From Durusdinium trenchii (Eukaryota > Sar > Dinophyceae > Suessiales > Symbiodiniaceae), in the NCBI GenBank assembly GCA_963970005.1, contig CAXAMN010001281.1, positions 130,326 to 194,325 of the forward strand: a DNA stretch of 64,000 bases. Direction: 5' to 3'. The notes beneath the pieces are model-generated. The model ran no database searches and was not told where the DNA came from. It saw nothing but the letters and a program-made list of their open reading frames with translations. This document shows positions 49,301 to 56,900 of this stretch, in pieces (position 1 is the stretch's first letter; each line of letters begins with the position of its first letter). Both the position numbers and the translations under genes were made by a program.

Positions 49301-52300
49301 ACCCGAAACCGTCACAGCAGCTGACGGAAGAGATCCAGAAGTTCTTGGCCCAATCGCAGAGACGGAAATCTCCGGCTCCGGAGGCCGACGCCTTATCCAT
49401 TAGGCCAACAGCCCTTTCTGATCAACTACCTGTCAAGGGCAGACTCTGCCCCTGACACGCAAACACTATCCCCCCGCCTCCTCAAACGAGATGCCCTTCA
49501 GAGACGAGCGCCAGAGAGCCAGAGCAGCCGAAAAAAAAGATCCATCTCAACCCACAACATGTGGAGGTGAGTCCAATTGAGTGGACATCGCCTTCAGAGT
49601 GGGAACATCAGGGATTCAGCGGTGGTTCAAGCCCAAGGAGGAGGTCAAGGTGAAACTGCTGAACCCAGAAGCACGACTCCCGACTAGAGGCTCTGACTAT
49701 GCAGCCGGGCTGGACCTGTATTCGACTATTGAGACATTGGTTCCACCGGGGGAGAGTGTCCTGATCAAGACTGGAATTACCATGGAACTTCCACCGGGAA
49801 CCTACGGACGAATTGCACCGAGGTTATCGTTGGCAATCCGGGGCATCGAAACGGGCGCTGGAGTTGTGGACAGGGACTTTCGCGGGGAGGTCAAAGTCCT
49901 GCTGAGGAACTGGTCCGATGACGACCTCAGAGTCTACAAGGGGGACCGAATTGCCCAACTGGTGGTGGAGCGCATCCTGGAGGTTGGGGTGCACCCGGTG
50001 GAGGACTTGAGCGAGACCGGCAGGGGCAACCGAGGGTTCGGATACTCGGCTCATGAGGAAGCTTACCCGTGGGCGGAGCCTGATGACCCGCTCTATCAAA
50101 GACAGGAGTTGGGAACCAGGACACCTGTGAGCCGGATCTCAATGAGAACGATGAGGGTAGGCTCAGGTCAACGCCAAGTTCCAGAAGCGAACCCTGGGCA
50201 GACATCAGAGGCAGGCAGTGGAACTGGCCAACCATCTCCAAAAACCGACCTGAATCAGCTGGACGCCATCCGGAACCCGATCCTGACCTATGGCATCGTG
50301 GACCCTATGACCCGGAGGCAGAGAGGAAAAGGAGAGCGAGCCTGGGCCTGGGTATGTCAGCCTGGGATCGGATGATGGAGAGACGTGGCCCTAGGAAGAA
50401 CTTTGGAGGGACATGGATCATGATGGACTCGGAGGGCACTCATGTGATCTTCAACGAACACGGCTCGGACCGAAGACAGCCGACCTCGGTAACACAGAGA
50501 GCCGAGGGGGTGGAGGAAGGCACTATATCATCGGCATCGAGGGGGGGCACCGGGCATTGAAGATGATGAGACTGAGGAGAGAGATAAGACGGGAGGAGCA
50601 GCAGATTCCAGGTCCATCGCATCCGAAGTGACAGCCATGGAGAGTCAGGGAATCGGGATGAGGAGCGAAGCATTGAACTTCATCTCACCGGTCGGCGATG
50701 GCATCACGGTCGGGAAGTGGACCCTATGGAATGAGGAGGTGTGGGACTTCCTGCGGGACGAGCTCTTCCAGCCGGGATTCTTCACGGCGGCCTTGCGGAA
50801 GAAGGTGGGGATTCCACCGAAGAGGACGGCAGCGAAGGACACGTGGCTGACGATCGAGGATCTGCCTGACGGGGGAAAGGTGACGATCCGTGAACATGTC
50901 CAGGAGAGGAAGAGGATGTTCGACTTCGAGAACCCGCATCTCTGGGACGAGCGAGAGTGGCTGCCGTGGAGGCTGACGATTGCCTGGGCGACCCTGAGGA
51001 AGGAGAAGTACATCCTGGTCGACAGGAGACAGGGGAAGAGAAGCTCCTATCTGCCCAACACGTGGGTCGGATACACGCTCTTCAGGACGCCCGGGCTTGA
51101 GAGAAAGGGGGGTTTGAGCTGAGGGTCAAAATGACCATTTTGAAAGAAGACCAAAAGGGTCTTGTTTTCCAAGCCTAGAGTGGGCACCGAAATTTGGCCA
51201 TTTTGGCCAAAGGGGGAGTGCCGGTGCACAAACAGAGAAGTGTACCGTAGTTTTGGTTGAGAAGAGGTGCACACAAATCAAGAAGTGTACCTAGTTTGAG
51301 AGTGCAGGAACATGCACTTAAATCAAGAAGTGTACCAAGTTTGTGAAGGCATGAAACCATACGAAGCCCTTTTTTAGCCAAGAAAAGAACCGCGGCGAGC
51401 GGTCGTGCGCTCATGATCCCCGTGGCCGTGCCATCCATTTTGGACCGTGGAGTGGGGAGTGTGGGGAGTGTCCACCTTGGACCCAGGTCTGCGAGGCGGG
51501 CGCGCGGCTCCTGGCGAAGACCGCCGAGCTCCACGCGGGTCGCGAGGCGGCCGAGGAGGCGGCGCGGCTCTTCGCGCGGGCGCGGGAGGTGCGCGAAGCC
51601 ACTGGGCGCCTTGGATGGACGGGGCATTGGACCATGTGGGGGCTGGATCTTTCGGGGAAGTGGTGCGAGAAGATGAAGATGGAACCTTAAAATGGGGCCT
51701 TTGGAAGATGATTTTTTCTCTACAACCCAATGGTTTTCAGGTTCCATGTTTCCTCTATAGCCAGGGCGTATGACTCTGTGAGCCAAGGACCATCGAGACG
51801 GACACAGGAGAAGTCGGAGTCGAGTGGGACATGTGGTGGCCGCTGCAGGGGTTCACTTGGCCAGAAGAAGATGCATTTGACAGCCTTGAGGGCAAACTTT
51901 AGGGCACTGGGAGCATTTGTGAAAGATGTTGGAAGATGTGCAACTTCTTGAGATCTCTTTCCATATCTGCTTTCAAGGGTCGCCAGCACGTTATTTTTTT
52001 GGGGGGAGAGCCCCGGGAGAGCAGTAATTATGGCATGGTGTTTTCAGGTTTTGCTGCTGTTTGCCACTTGAGGAGTCAAGTTATTCTCCCAGATGGCTTC
52101 CTTCTACGCCAAGCGCGGCGACTTTGACACGGCCATTCAGGATGGGGCGACTTTGATCGCCGAAACGAGGGGCTTGGATTGGGGGGCTGGGGGCGCTGGA
52201 CATCACGAAGGCTGCGTACCATCCGACCGCGACCATCACTTGGATTGCCTGATGCATCTCCTGGAAGTGGGTTCGGATGGTCCTGTGTGTTCCTCCTCCT

Positions 52301-52452
52301 CCCTCCTCATCCTTTCTCCCTCCTCCCTCCTCCTTCCTTCCTCCTTCTCCTCCTCCGTGCCGATTGATTTGTTTGCCCACTACCGATCGCAGGCCTGGCA
52401 AGATGCCAAAAAGGCATGCGAAGCCATCGACGAATGGTCCAAGATGATGGGA
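25392..52452 (+). CDS. Large 'SYTWG...CINQHRV' domain protein with C-terminal TPR repeats, at least 21 exons
   Basis: N-terminal domain exons: 25392-25445 TVIRPKGYKVRCLRDG; 25611-25698 GSAYVDGIFG and FMLSYTWGYQ; 25975-26062 VGDIAETLNDFC and EAYVWICC; 26317-26440 LCINQHRVHEASSRGDVVPF; 26630-26678 GIGHVIAMMSPWD; 27027-27053 DPLYISRVW; 28069-28125 VTVVMPPSEAMDLRAELM; 28401-28460 GAVWNTLSKLNVE. I know this block, from memory only, as a common unnamed dinoflagellate family. TPR exons follow: 30172-30239 SLLISLGYLERAEHLLQEGL; 30385-30465; 31013-31055; 31440-31611; 31743-31850 GDLEAALEAYEAALKIH; 32510-32590; 33077-33125; 33400-33477 EKTGTLETTAGATLLTNIAE; 40738-40800 IREKTGTLHSAAGA; 41105-41235; 51487-51604 LLAKTAELHAGREAAEEAAR; 52093-52140 and 52393-52452 FYAKRGDFDTAIQ|AWQDAKKAC. 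The TPRs imply protein binding; the N-terminal activity is unknown. Two mobile elements sit in its introns (33641-40033, 41687-51409). Several 3' exon edges are approximate and it could be two genes. Confidence 0.7.
27372..27690 (+). CDS. Acidic open segment inside the TPR gene
   Basis: A + frame rich in Asp/Glu (GEDEDLPTIEDVTEATC, TAEEMFTAICVAKS) between the exons at 27027 and 28069. Its place would suit the family's missing piece after DPLYISRVW, but I cannot align it, so it may be an exon, an extension or chance. Confidence 0.3.
27690..27835. repeat. Short-unit repeat copy with inverted halves
   Basis: The left half is in the AACAAGTGC orientation (27690-27755) and the right half in the GCACTTGTT orientation (27760-27830), so the copy can fold back on itself. 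It is in an intron of the TPR gene. Confidence 0.75.
33641..33865 (+). repeat. Left repeat block X1-R1 of the recombinase element
   Basis: X1 (33641-33731, 91 bp, from TGCTGGCGATC to GAACACTCA), then 2 nt, then R1 (33734-33865, 132 bp, from GCTCATGTTTACGG to GCAAGAACA). Confidence 0.85.
33940..35477 (+). CDS. Unknown protein of the recombinase element, frameshifted
   Basis: ATG at 33940 opens MPKFTALRRQMFNASG in one frame. Near 34100-34130 the coding signal moves to another frame (APQVVPPPPPPGGPS, a proline-rich linker) and continues to a stop at 35475-35477. A further frame continues in GAPKLAPALTGPGDF to about 35562. About 510 residues in all; no catalytic motif seen. It is not recognised as RT, transposase or capsid. 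Confidence 0.5.
36307..38274 (+). CDS. Tyrosine recombinase, frameshifted
   Basis: The coding signal runs 36307-36819, then shifts frame for 36825-37100 (MAGHVRIFERFEKWASAVGF, the N-terminal core-binding part), then shifts back for 37100-38000. Catalytic set: Arg in FASLRFDDG (about 37337), HxxR in MHSCRVTLLDA (about 37709), Trp or similar in LQANWKNPG, Tyr in VLKYTRNR (about 37826). This is the R-HxxR-H/W-Y pattern of tyrosine recombinases, enzymes that cut and rejoin DNA through a 3'-phosphotyrosine. The two frame changes mean this copy probably makes no full enzyme, unless they are assembly errors. Confidence 0.75.
38365..39742 (+). CDS. Gag-like protein with a Cys/His cluster, frameshifted
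   Basis: ATG at 38365 (MVDRTVYDPANMPEM). The signal then passes through several frames: LIADRRLLTVEAFAMLGN, then VERLQRDYLVHGSVPFYEV, LHAFLVALEYLNICDF, and finally LEVLTNHKQLWNDARSSAEL from about 39086. The C-terminal part is basic and ends in KKRCMWYNCSLGCRFGDQC followed by HTCVKCGR, a Cys/His zinc cluster of the kind on nucleic-acid-binding Gag proteins. At least three frame changes mark it as decayed. It lies after the recombinase, not before it as in most DIRS-like elements. Confidence 0.5.
39784..40033 (+). repeat. Right repeat block R2-X2 of the recombinase element
   Basis: R2 (39784-39915, one difference from R1 noticed: GTTTTATCGG for GTTTGATCGG), 27 nt of unique sequence, then X2 (39943-40033, two differences from X1). 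The order R-X is the reverse of the left side, but both repeats keep the same orientation. Confidence 0.85.
40255..40326. repeat. Short-unit repeat copy
   Basis: CTACTAGTAAGGCACCTGTTACTAGTAGCGTGGCACCTGTT-type units in a TPR-gene intron. The GCGTGGCAC variant matches the one in the helicase intron more closely than other copies do. Confidence 0.75.
41361..41447. mobile_element. MITE-like element, copy 2
   Basis: Same family as 62474-62581: ACACTCCATGTATGCC, TATATGCCTATACATTG, ACCCCCTAAAACCACCCCAA, CTGATCGGCAGTCCTATGG. The right end lacks the clear CATGGAGTGTTTGG, so this copy is diverged or truncated. Confidence 0.5.
41687..41877 (+). repeat. Left LTR of copia A
   Basis: Begins TGCCGGTGCACAAA and ends GCGGTCGTGCG. 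I noticed two differences from the right LTR (AAATAGAG/AAACAGAG and GAGAGAGCAGG/GAGAGTGCAGG). The end is CG rather than the usual CA. Internally it repeats AATCAAGAAGTGTACC twice. Confidence 0.92.
41878..41893 (+). promoter_or_regulatory. Primer-binding site of copia A (tRNA-Met anticodon arm type)
   Basis: GGTTATGAGCCCAACT directly follows the LTR. Its reverse complement holds GGGCTCATAACC, the anticodon stem-loop of initiator tRNA-Met (CAU). Drosophila copia is known to prime from the same internal part of a halved tRNA-iMet. Confidence 0.7.
41950..43650 (+). CDS. Gag of copia A, frameshifted, with a stop in the zinc finger
   Basis: ATG at 41950 (MAKRSVAAASSTPEEG). The coding signal moves frame near 42300 (DVKELLRAVMAQNAALKKEL, coiled coil) and again near 42580. 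It then stays open through the Gag core (YREWLQAEPVQRLYIR, LMLLNSVPQSIKAEILSSR, LYALFRRYQPGGLAERSRLL). It meets TGA at 43648-43650 exactly inside a CCCH-type finger: CRF, stop, KSEEGCRKGQDCRFKH. The same frame then runs on to about 43897 (FGCSSTKHTKKECP). The stop may be a damaged Trp codon (TGG) or a read-through point between Gag and Pol. Confidence 0.75.
43862..45229 (+). CDS. Protease region of copia A Pol
   Basis: The aspartic protease active site reads LLDGGATHCLR near 44077. The region continues open to about 44870 (VVVHLFSGDTKKFWQREL, ILRDDVFAYLPEIADGGTLR). The frame then shifts to FGLPNLDPVLGQQVEDDTLL, which runs on to about 45230. The linker before integrase contains PRYPTYWSWPEWQTVKLRGL. 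One frame change before (near 43880) and one within. Confidence 0.75.
45230..46170 (+). CDS. Integrase of copia A
   Basis: Zinc-binding HHCC: WKRHLLNGHLPYRRECKSCV near 45434-45493. Catalytic Asp in YTLSIDTAGPFEL (about 45559), second Asp in LHSDRAGEYQSRSF (about 45955), Glu in NGRAENAIAQVKRG (about 46060), spaced as DD35E. The domain inserts the cDNA into chromosomes. The catalytic residues are all present here, unlike RT. The open frame ends at 46237, but homology leaves it around 46140 for the RT frame. Confidence 0.82.
46140..47905 (+). CDS. Reverse transcriptase/RNase H of copia A, frameshifted
   Basis: RT motifs: TVDVKTAFLNAPVDD (first catalytic Asp), KALYGLATSPKDW, and the active-site strand as ATFVNDVIIAGD, where YVDD is expected. 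The signal changes frame near 47090 (FVVHQRACLENLFLEYEE) and near 47190 (ELLWVAGRTRPDISLAVNLM). It hits TGA right after the first RNase H strand (VDVYSDAS) at 47462-47464 and resumes in another frame (CHAAEAELMALLES, LNSDSTAAIAIAAG, SLSHDAGTELVADGMTKQL) to 47905. With an Asn in the catalytic pair and several frame breaks, this copy cannot make active RT. Confidence 0.82.
47911..48090 (+). CDS. Small membrane peptide downstream of Pol in copia A
   Basis: ATG at 47911, five bases after the RNase H stop. A hydrophobic start (MGLLVAAASLLGRVEA), a short polar loop, then a single membrane span (WWIIVLITAAIAILVSYPVF). After about 50 residues the frame runs into proline-rich repeat sequence and the 10-N gap. 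Copia B has a membrane ORF at the same place, so the position is conserved. Function unknown. Confidence 0.45.
48267..48337 (-). pseudogene. tRNA-Arg(CCG)-like sequence
   Basis: Read on the minus strand: D-arm GGCCTAATGGACAAGGCG, anticodon loop CTCCGGA (CCG), T-arm CCAGGTTCAAGTCCTGG with a perfect 5-bp stem. The acceptor ends do not pair well, so it is more likely a tRNA-derived repeat than a working gene. Confidence 0.6.
48420..48458 (-). pseudogene. 5' half of a tRNA-Arg-like sequence
   Basis: The minus strand reads GGCTCGTGTGGCCTAGTGG then ATAAGGTGCCTCCCTCGAA, the acceptor, D-arm and anticodon start of a tRNA-Arg, and then stops matching. A half-tRNA repeat. Confidence 0.5.
48944..49014 (+). 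pseudogene. tRNA-Arg(CCT)-like sequence
   Basis: GGCTCGTGTGGCCTAATGG, ATAAGGCG, anticodon loop CTCCTAA (CCT), then GATTGTGGGGTCGACATCC in the T-arm place. Anticodon, T and acceptor stems are imperfect, so it is probably not functional. Confidence 0.5.
49035..49414 (-). pseudogene. tRNA-Arg(CCG)-like sequence split by 308 bp
   Basis: The 3' half (GAGCTGCCCAGGACTTGAA, CCTGG on the + strand) is at 49035-49058 and the rest (AATCTCCGGCTCCGGAGGCC onward) at 49367-49414. In the intact copy at 48267 these two parts are adjacent. The 308 bp in between encode a zinc finger on the + strand. Confidence 0.55.
49080..49370 (+). CDS. RanBP2-type zinc-finger segment in copia A
   Basis: The + frame reads DSWWCSRCWSGNLCFRNRCH then KCSA near 49185-49260: W-C-x2-C-x3-N-x6-C-x2-C, the RanBP2 zinc-finger pattern, usually an RNA- or ubiquitin-binding module. 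Before it is an Arg/Leu-rich helix (LLEAKRLRTETVLSQVLQ), after it an acidic tail (EEPDEGSSDDGHH) and SQQLTEEIQKFLAQSQRR. The frame is open from 48991 to 49455, but its ends are tRNA-like repeat. It may once have been joined to the dUTPase that follows. Confidence 0.6.
49581..50375 (+). CDS. dUTPase domain protein carried by copia A
   Basis: All five trimeric dUTPase motifs are in order: 1 GSDYAAGLDLYS (about 49693), 2 GRIAPRLSLAIRG (about 49804), 3 GAGVVDRDFRGEVKV (about 49855), 4 GDRIAQLVVERI (about 49945), 5 GRGNRGFGYSA (about 50020). The enzyme hydrolyses dUTP to dUMP, keeping uracil out of DNA. Differences from the usual pattern: PRLSLA for PRSGLA in motif 2 and Phe for Tyr in motif 3. 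No ATG precedes motif 1 in frame, so it was probably made as part of a longer protein. The frame is undamaged for 265 codons, in contrast with gag-pol. The C-terminal 100 residues are polar and unrecognised. Confidence 0.85.
   Translation: MDIAFRVGTSGIQRWFKPKEEVKVKLLNPEARLPTRGSDYAAGLDLYSTIETLVPPGESVLIKTGITMELPPGTYGRIAPRLSLAIRGIETGAGVVDRDFRGEVKVLLRNWSDDDLRVYKGDRIAQLVVERILEVGVHPVEDLSETGRGNRGFGYSAHEEAYPWAEPDDPLYQRQELGTRTPVSRISMRTMRVGSGQRQVPEANPGQTSEAGSGTGQPSPKTDLNQLDAIRNPILTYGIVDPMTRRQRGKGERAWAWVCQPGIG
50628..51122 (+). CDS. Unknown 164-residue ORF at the 3' end of copia A
   Basis: The frame is open without a break; the first codon at 50628 is not ATG and the first ATG is at 50637 (MESQGIGMRSEALN). 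Peptides include ISPVGDGITVGKWTLWNEEV, FQPGFFTAALRKKVGIPPK and YLPNTWVGYTLFRTPG. No family recognised. It lies between the dUTPase and the 3' LTR and is uninterrupted, again unlike gag-pol, which hints at selection or recent capture. Confidence 0.5.
   Translation: MTAMESQGIGMRSEALNFISPVGDGITVGKWTLWNEEVWDFLRDELFQPGFFTAALRKKVGIPPKRTAAKDTWLTIEDLPDGGKVTIREHVQERKRMFDFENPHLWDEREWLPWRLTIAWATLRKEKYILVDRRQGKRSSYLPNTWVGYTLFRTPGLERKGGLS
51208..51218 (+). promoter_or_regulatory. Polypurine tract of copia A
   Basis: AAAGGGGGAG lies immediately before the right LTR, the normal plus-strand priming site. Confidence 0.75.
51219..51409 (+). repeat. Right LTR of copia A
   Basis: 191 bp, with two differences noticed from the left LTR, followed directly by the CTCAT duplication. 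Confidence 0.92.
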
Positions 52453-52459
52453 GTCAGGC

Positions 52460-53670
52460 GGGCATGGATTGGAAGATGGATCCATGATGATCAATGGAGG
52501 TGGAGATATGGTGGATGGGGCACAAGAAATGGTGGTGGCCATCAGTGTGGCCATGATCAGTGAGGCCACAAGAACGTTTCGATCGCCGTTTTTCGGGAGC
52601 CACCTGACTGGCCTTTTGCAACTCACTCATCTTTCGGGCCCCCATACTCAGTTGGCATCCAAGCCACGAATCAAACCCATGTGAATCAAGCCATGAAGCC
52701 AACCACTAATAAGAACTTCCTTCTGGGGGCCCGAAGGCGTCGGGCTTTCCCGAAGGCCTCGAACGGCAGGTCGGTTCGGCGCGTCGGCGACATACGGCGA
52801 CACGGCACTCGGCCATCCGCGCGATCGCCGCCGTTGGTTGGCCCAAGCGGCCATGATGTCGCGATGTCGGCCGTGCAGCTCGGTGGGAGTTCTAAAGGTT
52901 GACCGTCTGGGAGTTCCTTGTGTGGTGAGTCATGTCATGGTGAGTGATTGGTTCATGTTGTTCTGCTGGGATTGGTTGAAGATGGTTGAAGTATGTTGAA
53001 TCTGAAGTGATGTGATTCCTTGAGTGTGCCTCAAGGAAGCGACGATGTGATATGTGAAGAAGGCCCAACGGAACACATTAAGGCAACGAAAGAGGATGGT
53101 GAGTGAGGTAGCATCGAAGATCAACTGAAGCGTCTTGACAATGTGTTTTTCCTCTTTCATTTGCCCGCTTCTCTACCACAATAGCATTAACATTCATTAA
53201 CTAAAGGAAAACAACAGTTCAAAGGTCTGAACAAAACGAGAACCGCTGGGCGAACTTGCTCGAGAACCGCTGGGCCGAGGCTAAAAGGATCGATCGGTGA
53301 GACCAGCATGGCCGAAGAGAGGCAGGGCAGGACCAGTCTCCGCTGTAGTCGAGACGAAGAAAAACGCAGAACCTGCGAAGACGCACATGTGCAGAACATG
53401 TGGAACACAATGCACAGTGACTTCGTTCGGGTCCCTCTAAGACCTCTGGAGCTGATTCGAGTTGGATCAGAATTTGACCAATCCATGGCTTGATGAAGTT
53501 GTCTGCCTCAGGGTGGAGAAGCCCTTGGGACGTCTCTACCACTCCGATGTGCTGCAATGGTTCAGCACCTGGGGCCCCTCGGCTTGGCTACTTATGTAGT
53601 GTGGGGTTGCCCGACTGCCAGAGAGAACCCGGATCATCAAGTTAACTAGTAAGTCAACTATATATATATA
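52460..53670. other. 3' part of the TPR gene or intergenic, no assigned exon
   Basis: After the last TPR exon (to about 52452) I recognise nothing. A + frame 52681-52902 is open but Arg-rich and without motif. The stretch ends in a (TA)n tract at 53658-53673, into which copia B is inserted. Confidence 0.4.
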
Positions 53671-53673
53671 TAT

Positions 53674-53855
53674 TGTCAGTTGAACGCTGTTCAACCCCGT
53701 TCATGCACAGGTGACTCAGGTTTTCGACCGACCGCAACTTGTCCCACTCAAGGCGGGTGGGCTTCGCCCTTGGAAAAGGGCTGCGCTGTTCGGCGCCTCG
53801 CGCGCCGTGTGTTTTCGTTTGCTGGTCGACTTCGAGCGCGACTACCACATTTGCA
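53674..53855 (+). repeat. Left LTR of copia B
   Basis: Begins TGTCAGTTGAACGCTGTTCA and ends CACATTTGCA (TG...CA). Contains CTCGCGCGCC where the right LTR has CTCGCGTGCC. Near its start TTGAACGCTGTTCAA is a near-perfect palindrome. Confidence 0.93.
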
Positions 53856-53856
53856 T

Positions 53857-53870
53857 TGGTAGCGGAGCTC
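53857..53870 (+). promoter_or_regulatory. Primer-binding site of copia B (tRNA 3'-end type)
   Basis: TGGTAGCGGAGCTC starts one base after the LTR. TGG is the complement of the tRNA CCA end, so this element appears to use a whole tRNA 3' end, unlike copia A. The tRNA was not identified. Confidence 0.6.
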
Positions 53871-53989
53871 CGGCTCCAGCGACCTTCGCTTGCACTTGCT
53901 AGAGGTCCTGCTTAAGCCCTACGTCACCCACACTTAACCGAGCGCGAGATTGACCTCGCTCTGTTGCTCTTTGGTTGAGTGCTTCCACC

Positions 53990-56900
53990 ATGCCACCACC
54001 GACGCAGGCTGCAGATCCGCAAACGGCGGAGTTTCAGAATCTTCGAGATTCCTTTGTCCCCCTCTTCAATGGCCAGCCTGCAGAGTACAAAGAATACCGC
54101 AAAAGGCTCAGTCTCTATCACAAGAAGATGCTTTTGAGCAAACGAGGAGGGGAGGCCGTGCTGAACATCATCGGGTCATTCACCGGAGTTGTCTGGCGCC
54201 TCTTTGAGGACTTCCCGGTCGAGGATTGCGAGAAGGAAGATGCCTTCAGCAAGGTCCTATCCCGCTTGGACCGCAACTTTGAGTATGACGATCGCGTCCT
54301 CTTGCCGAATGACTTCGAGAACTACTTCACCAACCTCCAGCGGAAAAGTCAGCAGAGCTTATTGTCCTTCGTGACCGATCATGATGAGGCCTATCGCAAG
54401 ATCACCGGCCACAAGATCACATTGCCCAGCCAAGTCCAAGGTTGGCACTTGCTCAAACGAGCCGGCCTGACCAGAGAGCAACGACAGATGGTGACCTTAA
54501 AGGCTCCAACACTCGAGAAGCCCAACGTGATTGAAGCTCTCTTCCTCCTTTATGGTCAGGACTACAAGGCCGGTGGATGGTCACCTGATCGCCGACCACA
54601 AGCTCGCTGGAAAGGACGAGGCTATGCTGCCTTCGACGAAGAGCCCAATGAATCCAACTGGGACGAGGCCTACTATGAAGATGAATGGTACGAGGCTGAA
54701 GAGCCCTACGTCCCCGACTATGAGGATGCAGCCTTCGATGATGAAGCCATCTACTATGGAGGAGAAGATGAATTCAATGACGACTACGATGGCTATGACG
54801 AAGATGCTGCTTCCATGGCCGAGGCCTACGACTCTGCATATGCCACCTACGTGGACGCTCGGCAGCGCTTCCAGCAATTGAAGCTTGCTCGCGGCTACTT
54901 GCCAGTGGTCGCATTGACAGATGGTCAAACCGCTGCCTCATCATCCTCTACCACGCCAACAGGTCGAGGAAAAGGTCATGACAAAGGCCGTGGAAAAGGA
55001 AAAGGAAAGTCCAAGTCGAAGGGGAAGGGCTCCAACACCATTCGCTACCCTCCGTCATCAGGAGGCAAGGCTGATCCCAAAGGAAGAGCAAAAGCTGCCA
55101 CTGCTTCTATGACATGTCTCCGTTGTGGCCAACTTGGCCATTGGGCCGCCTCATGTCCACAGAATGCCAAAGGGAGCTCATCACCCAGCAACAAGCGTCC
55201 AGCTCCAAGTTCGACGACTGAAGGCATGGCTGTTGCTTCGGAAACCGCATTGGTTCTCTTCCAGGATGAGCATGGACAAGATCATCCCGAAGCAACGATG
55301 TTGGATCCTGGTGCTTCCGCCTTTCTGAGCGGCTATGGCCCCTTCAAGCGCTATGTGGAACACTTGAGCGAGCTCGGATATCCAGTGAACACCATCAGGT
55401 TCGCTCGCTGTGAGAGAAACTTTCAGTTTGGTGGCGATGCCTCTTCTTCTGCTCGCTGGACTGTTGACCTTCCGGTCATGATTGATGGGCAGTATGGCAC
55501 CATCCAATGCTACCTGATCCCCGGCAACACTCCGATGTTGATGGGAAGGCCAGTCATTGAGGCCCTTCATATGGGGATTGATTTCAGTGGAAAGCAGGTT
55601 CGCTTTGGTGCATCTCCTTGGCACCCAGTTCTTCGAGGCCGACATGGTGAGTATCTGTTGTCTCTCACGACTGGCATGGATCCAGTGCCAGATCCTACAA
55701 AGGCCGCCTTCGTGCTCAACATCGCTGAAGAAGTACCTGGAAGTCAATTGTTCCTTCACGACTTCAACCAGATGGAGCACATCTTCCTTGCAGGCGACCA
55801 GCTGTTGGAAGACAATGGACTGTCGTATCAACCATTGCGACGTCATCAATTGCACACCATGGAGATTGGCTTGGTCACTGCCGCCAATCAGTTTGAGGCC
55901 TATGTCACCAAAGAACTGCACAGCGAAGCTCCTGCACAACGTGTTTTATGGGAGGTCTATTGTGGCCGCAGCAGAACGTCACAACTGGCGGAGTCTATGG
56001 GCATGCGTGCTGAACGCTTCAGCCTGGACAATGGTTGGGACTTCAACTTGCTCGACCATCAGCGACTCCTCCTCGAGAAACAGCTCGAAGAGATGCCCGA
56101 CGAGATCCTCCTGGCTCCTGCGTGCAAATTATGGTCGAGGATGCAGACTTTGGCCTGTCGCACTGATGCTCAACGAGAAGCCCTCATTGCCAGTCGAGAG
56201 CACCACCATCGCCGGCACTTGCGCTTTTGCAAGAAGATCTACATGAATCAAGTTGAGGGCGCACGACATTGTCACTTGGAACAACCTCGCTTGGCCCTCA
56301 GCTGGAAGACCACTGCCTTGCGAACCCTCCCTGGCTATGCTGCTGAGTTCGATCAATGTCGCTATGGAGCCCAGTGTCTTGATGTTGATGGTTCATGGAA
56401 GCCTACTCAGAAGCCAACGCGCATCCAGACCACCAAGAAGGCAGTCGCTGAAGCTATGCACCTCCTATGTCAACATGATCATGAACACTGCCGCCTTGAA
56501 GGAAGCGCACCTGGCCTAGGTTCCAGAACCACATACATGGAAGACTACCAACCTGGTTTTGCGGCAACCTTGGCTGCAGCAATCATGCAACCTGAACTAC
56601 CTCAACATTGGGAGATGGCACATGCCGTGAGCACCACGAAAGCTGCTGGACACCTTGTCAAGCTTCATGCTGAGCACCGCACTGACGCTCTTCGAACAGT
56701 ACAACGATTGCATCGCAATCTGGGTCATCCGACTCCCGAAGCACTGGCCGATCTGCTCGTGGCCAGAGGAGCGACGTCCACCGTGGTTGAAGCAGCTCGG
56801 AAGTATCAATGTGTTGCATGCGCCAAGTACAAGAAGCCCAATGAAGTGGCTCCTGCCTCAATGCCTCAAAGTCGCAACTTCAACGACGTCATCCAGGCCG

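Larger units (their letters stand above)
41687..51409 (+). mobile_element. Ty1/copia retrotransposon A, complete ends, decayed coding
   Basis: A 9,723-bp element with 191-bp LTRs (41687-41877, 51219-51409), CTCAT target duplications at 41682-41686 and 51410-51414, a primer site just after the left LTR and a purine tract (AAAGGGGGAG) just before the right one. The order gag, protease, integrase, RT, RNase H makes it copia-type. It carries extra 3' cargo: a membrane peptide, tRNA-Arg-like pieces, a RanBP2-type finger, a dUTPase and a 164-residue ORF. It sits in an intron of the TPR gene in the same orientation. Confidence 0.92.
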
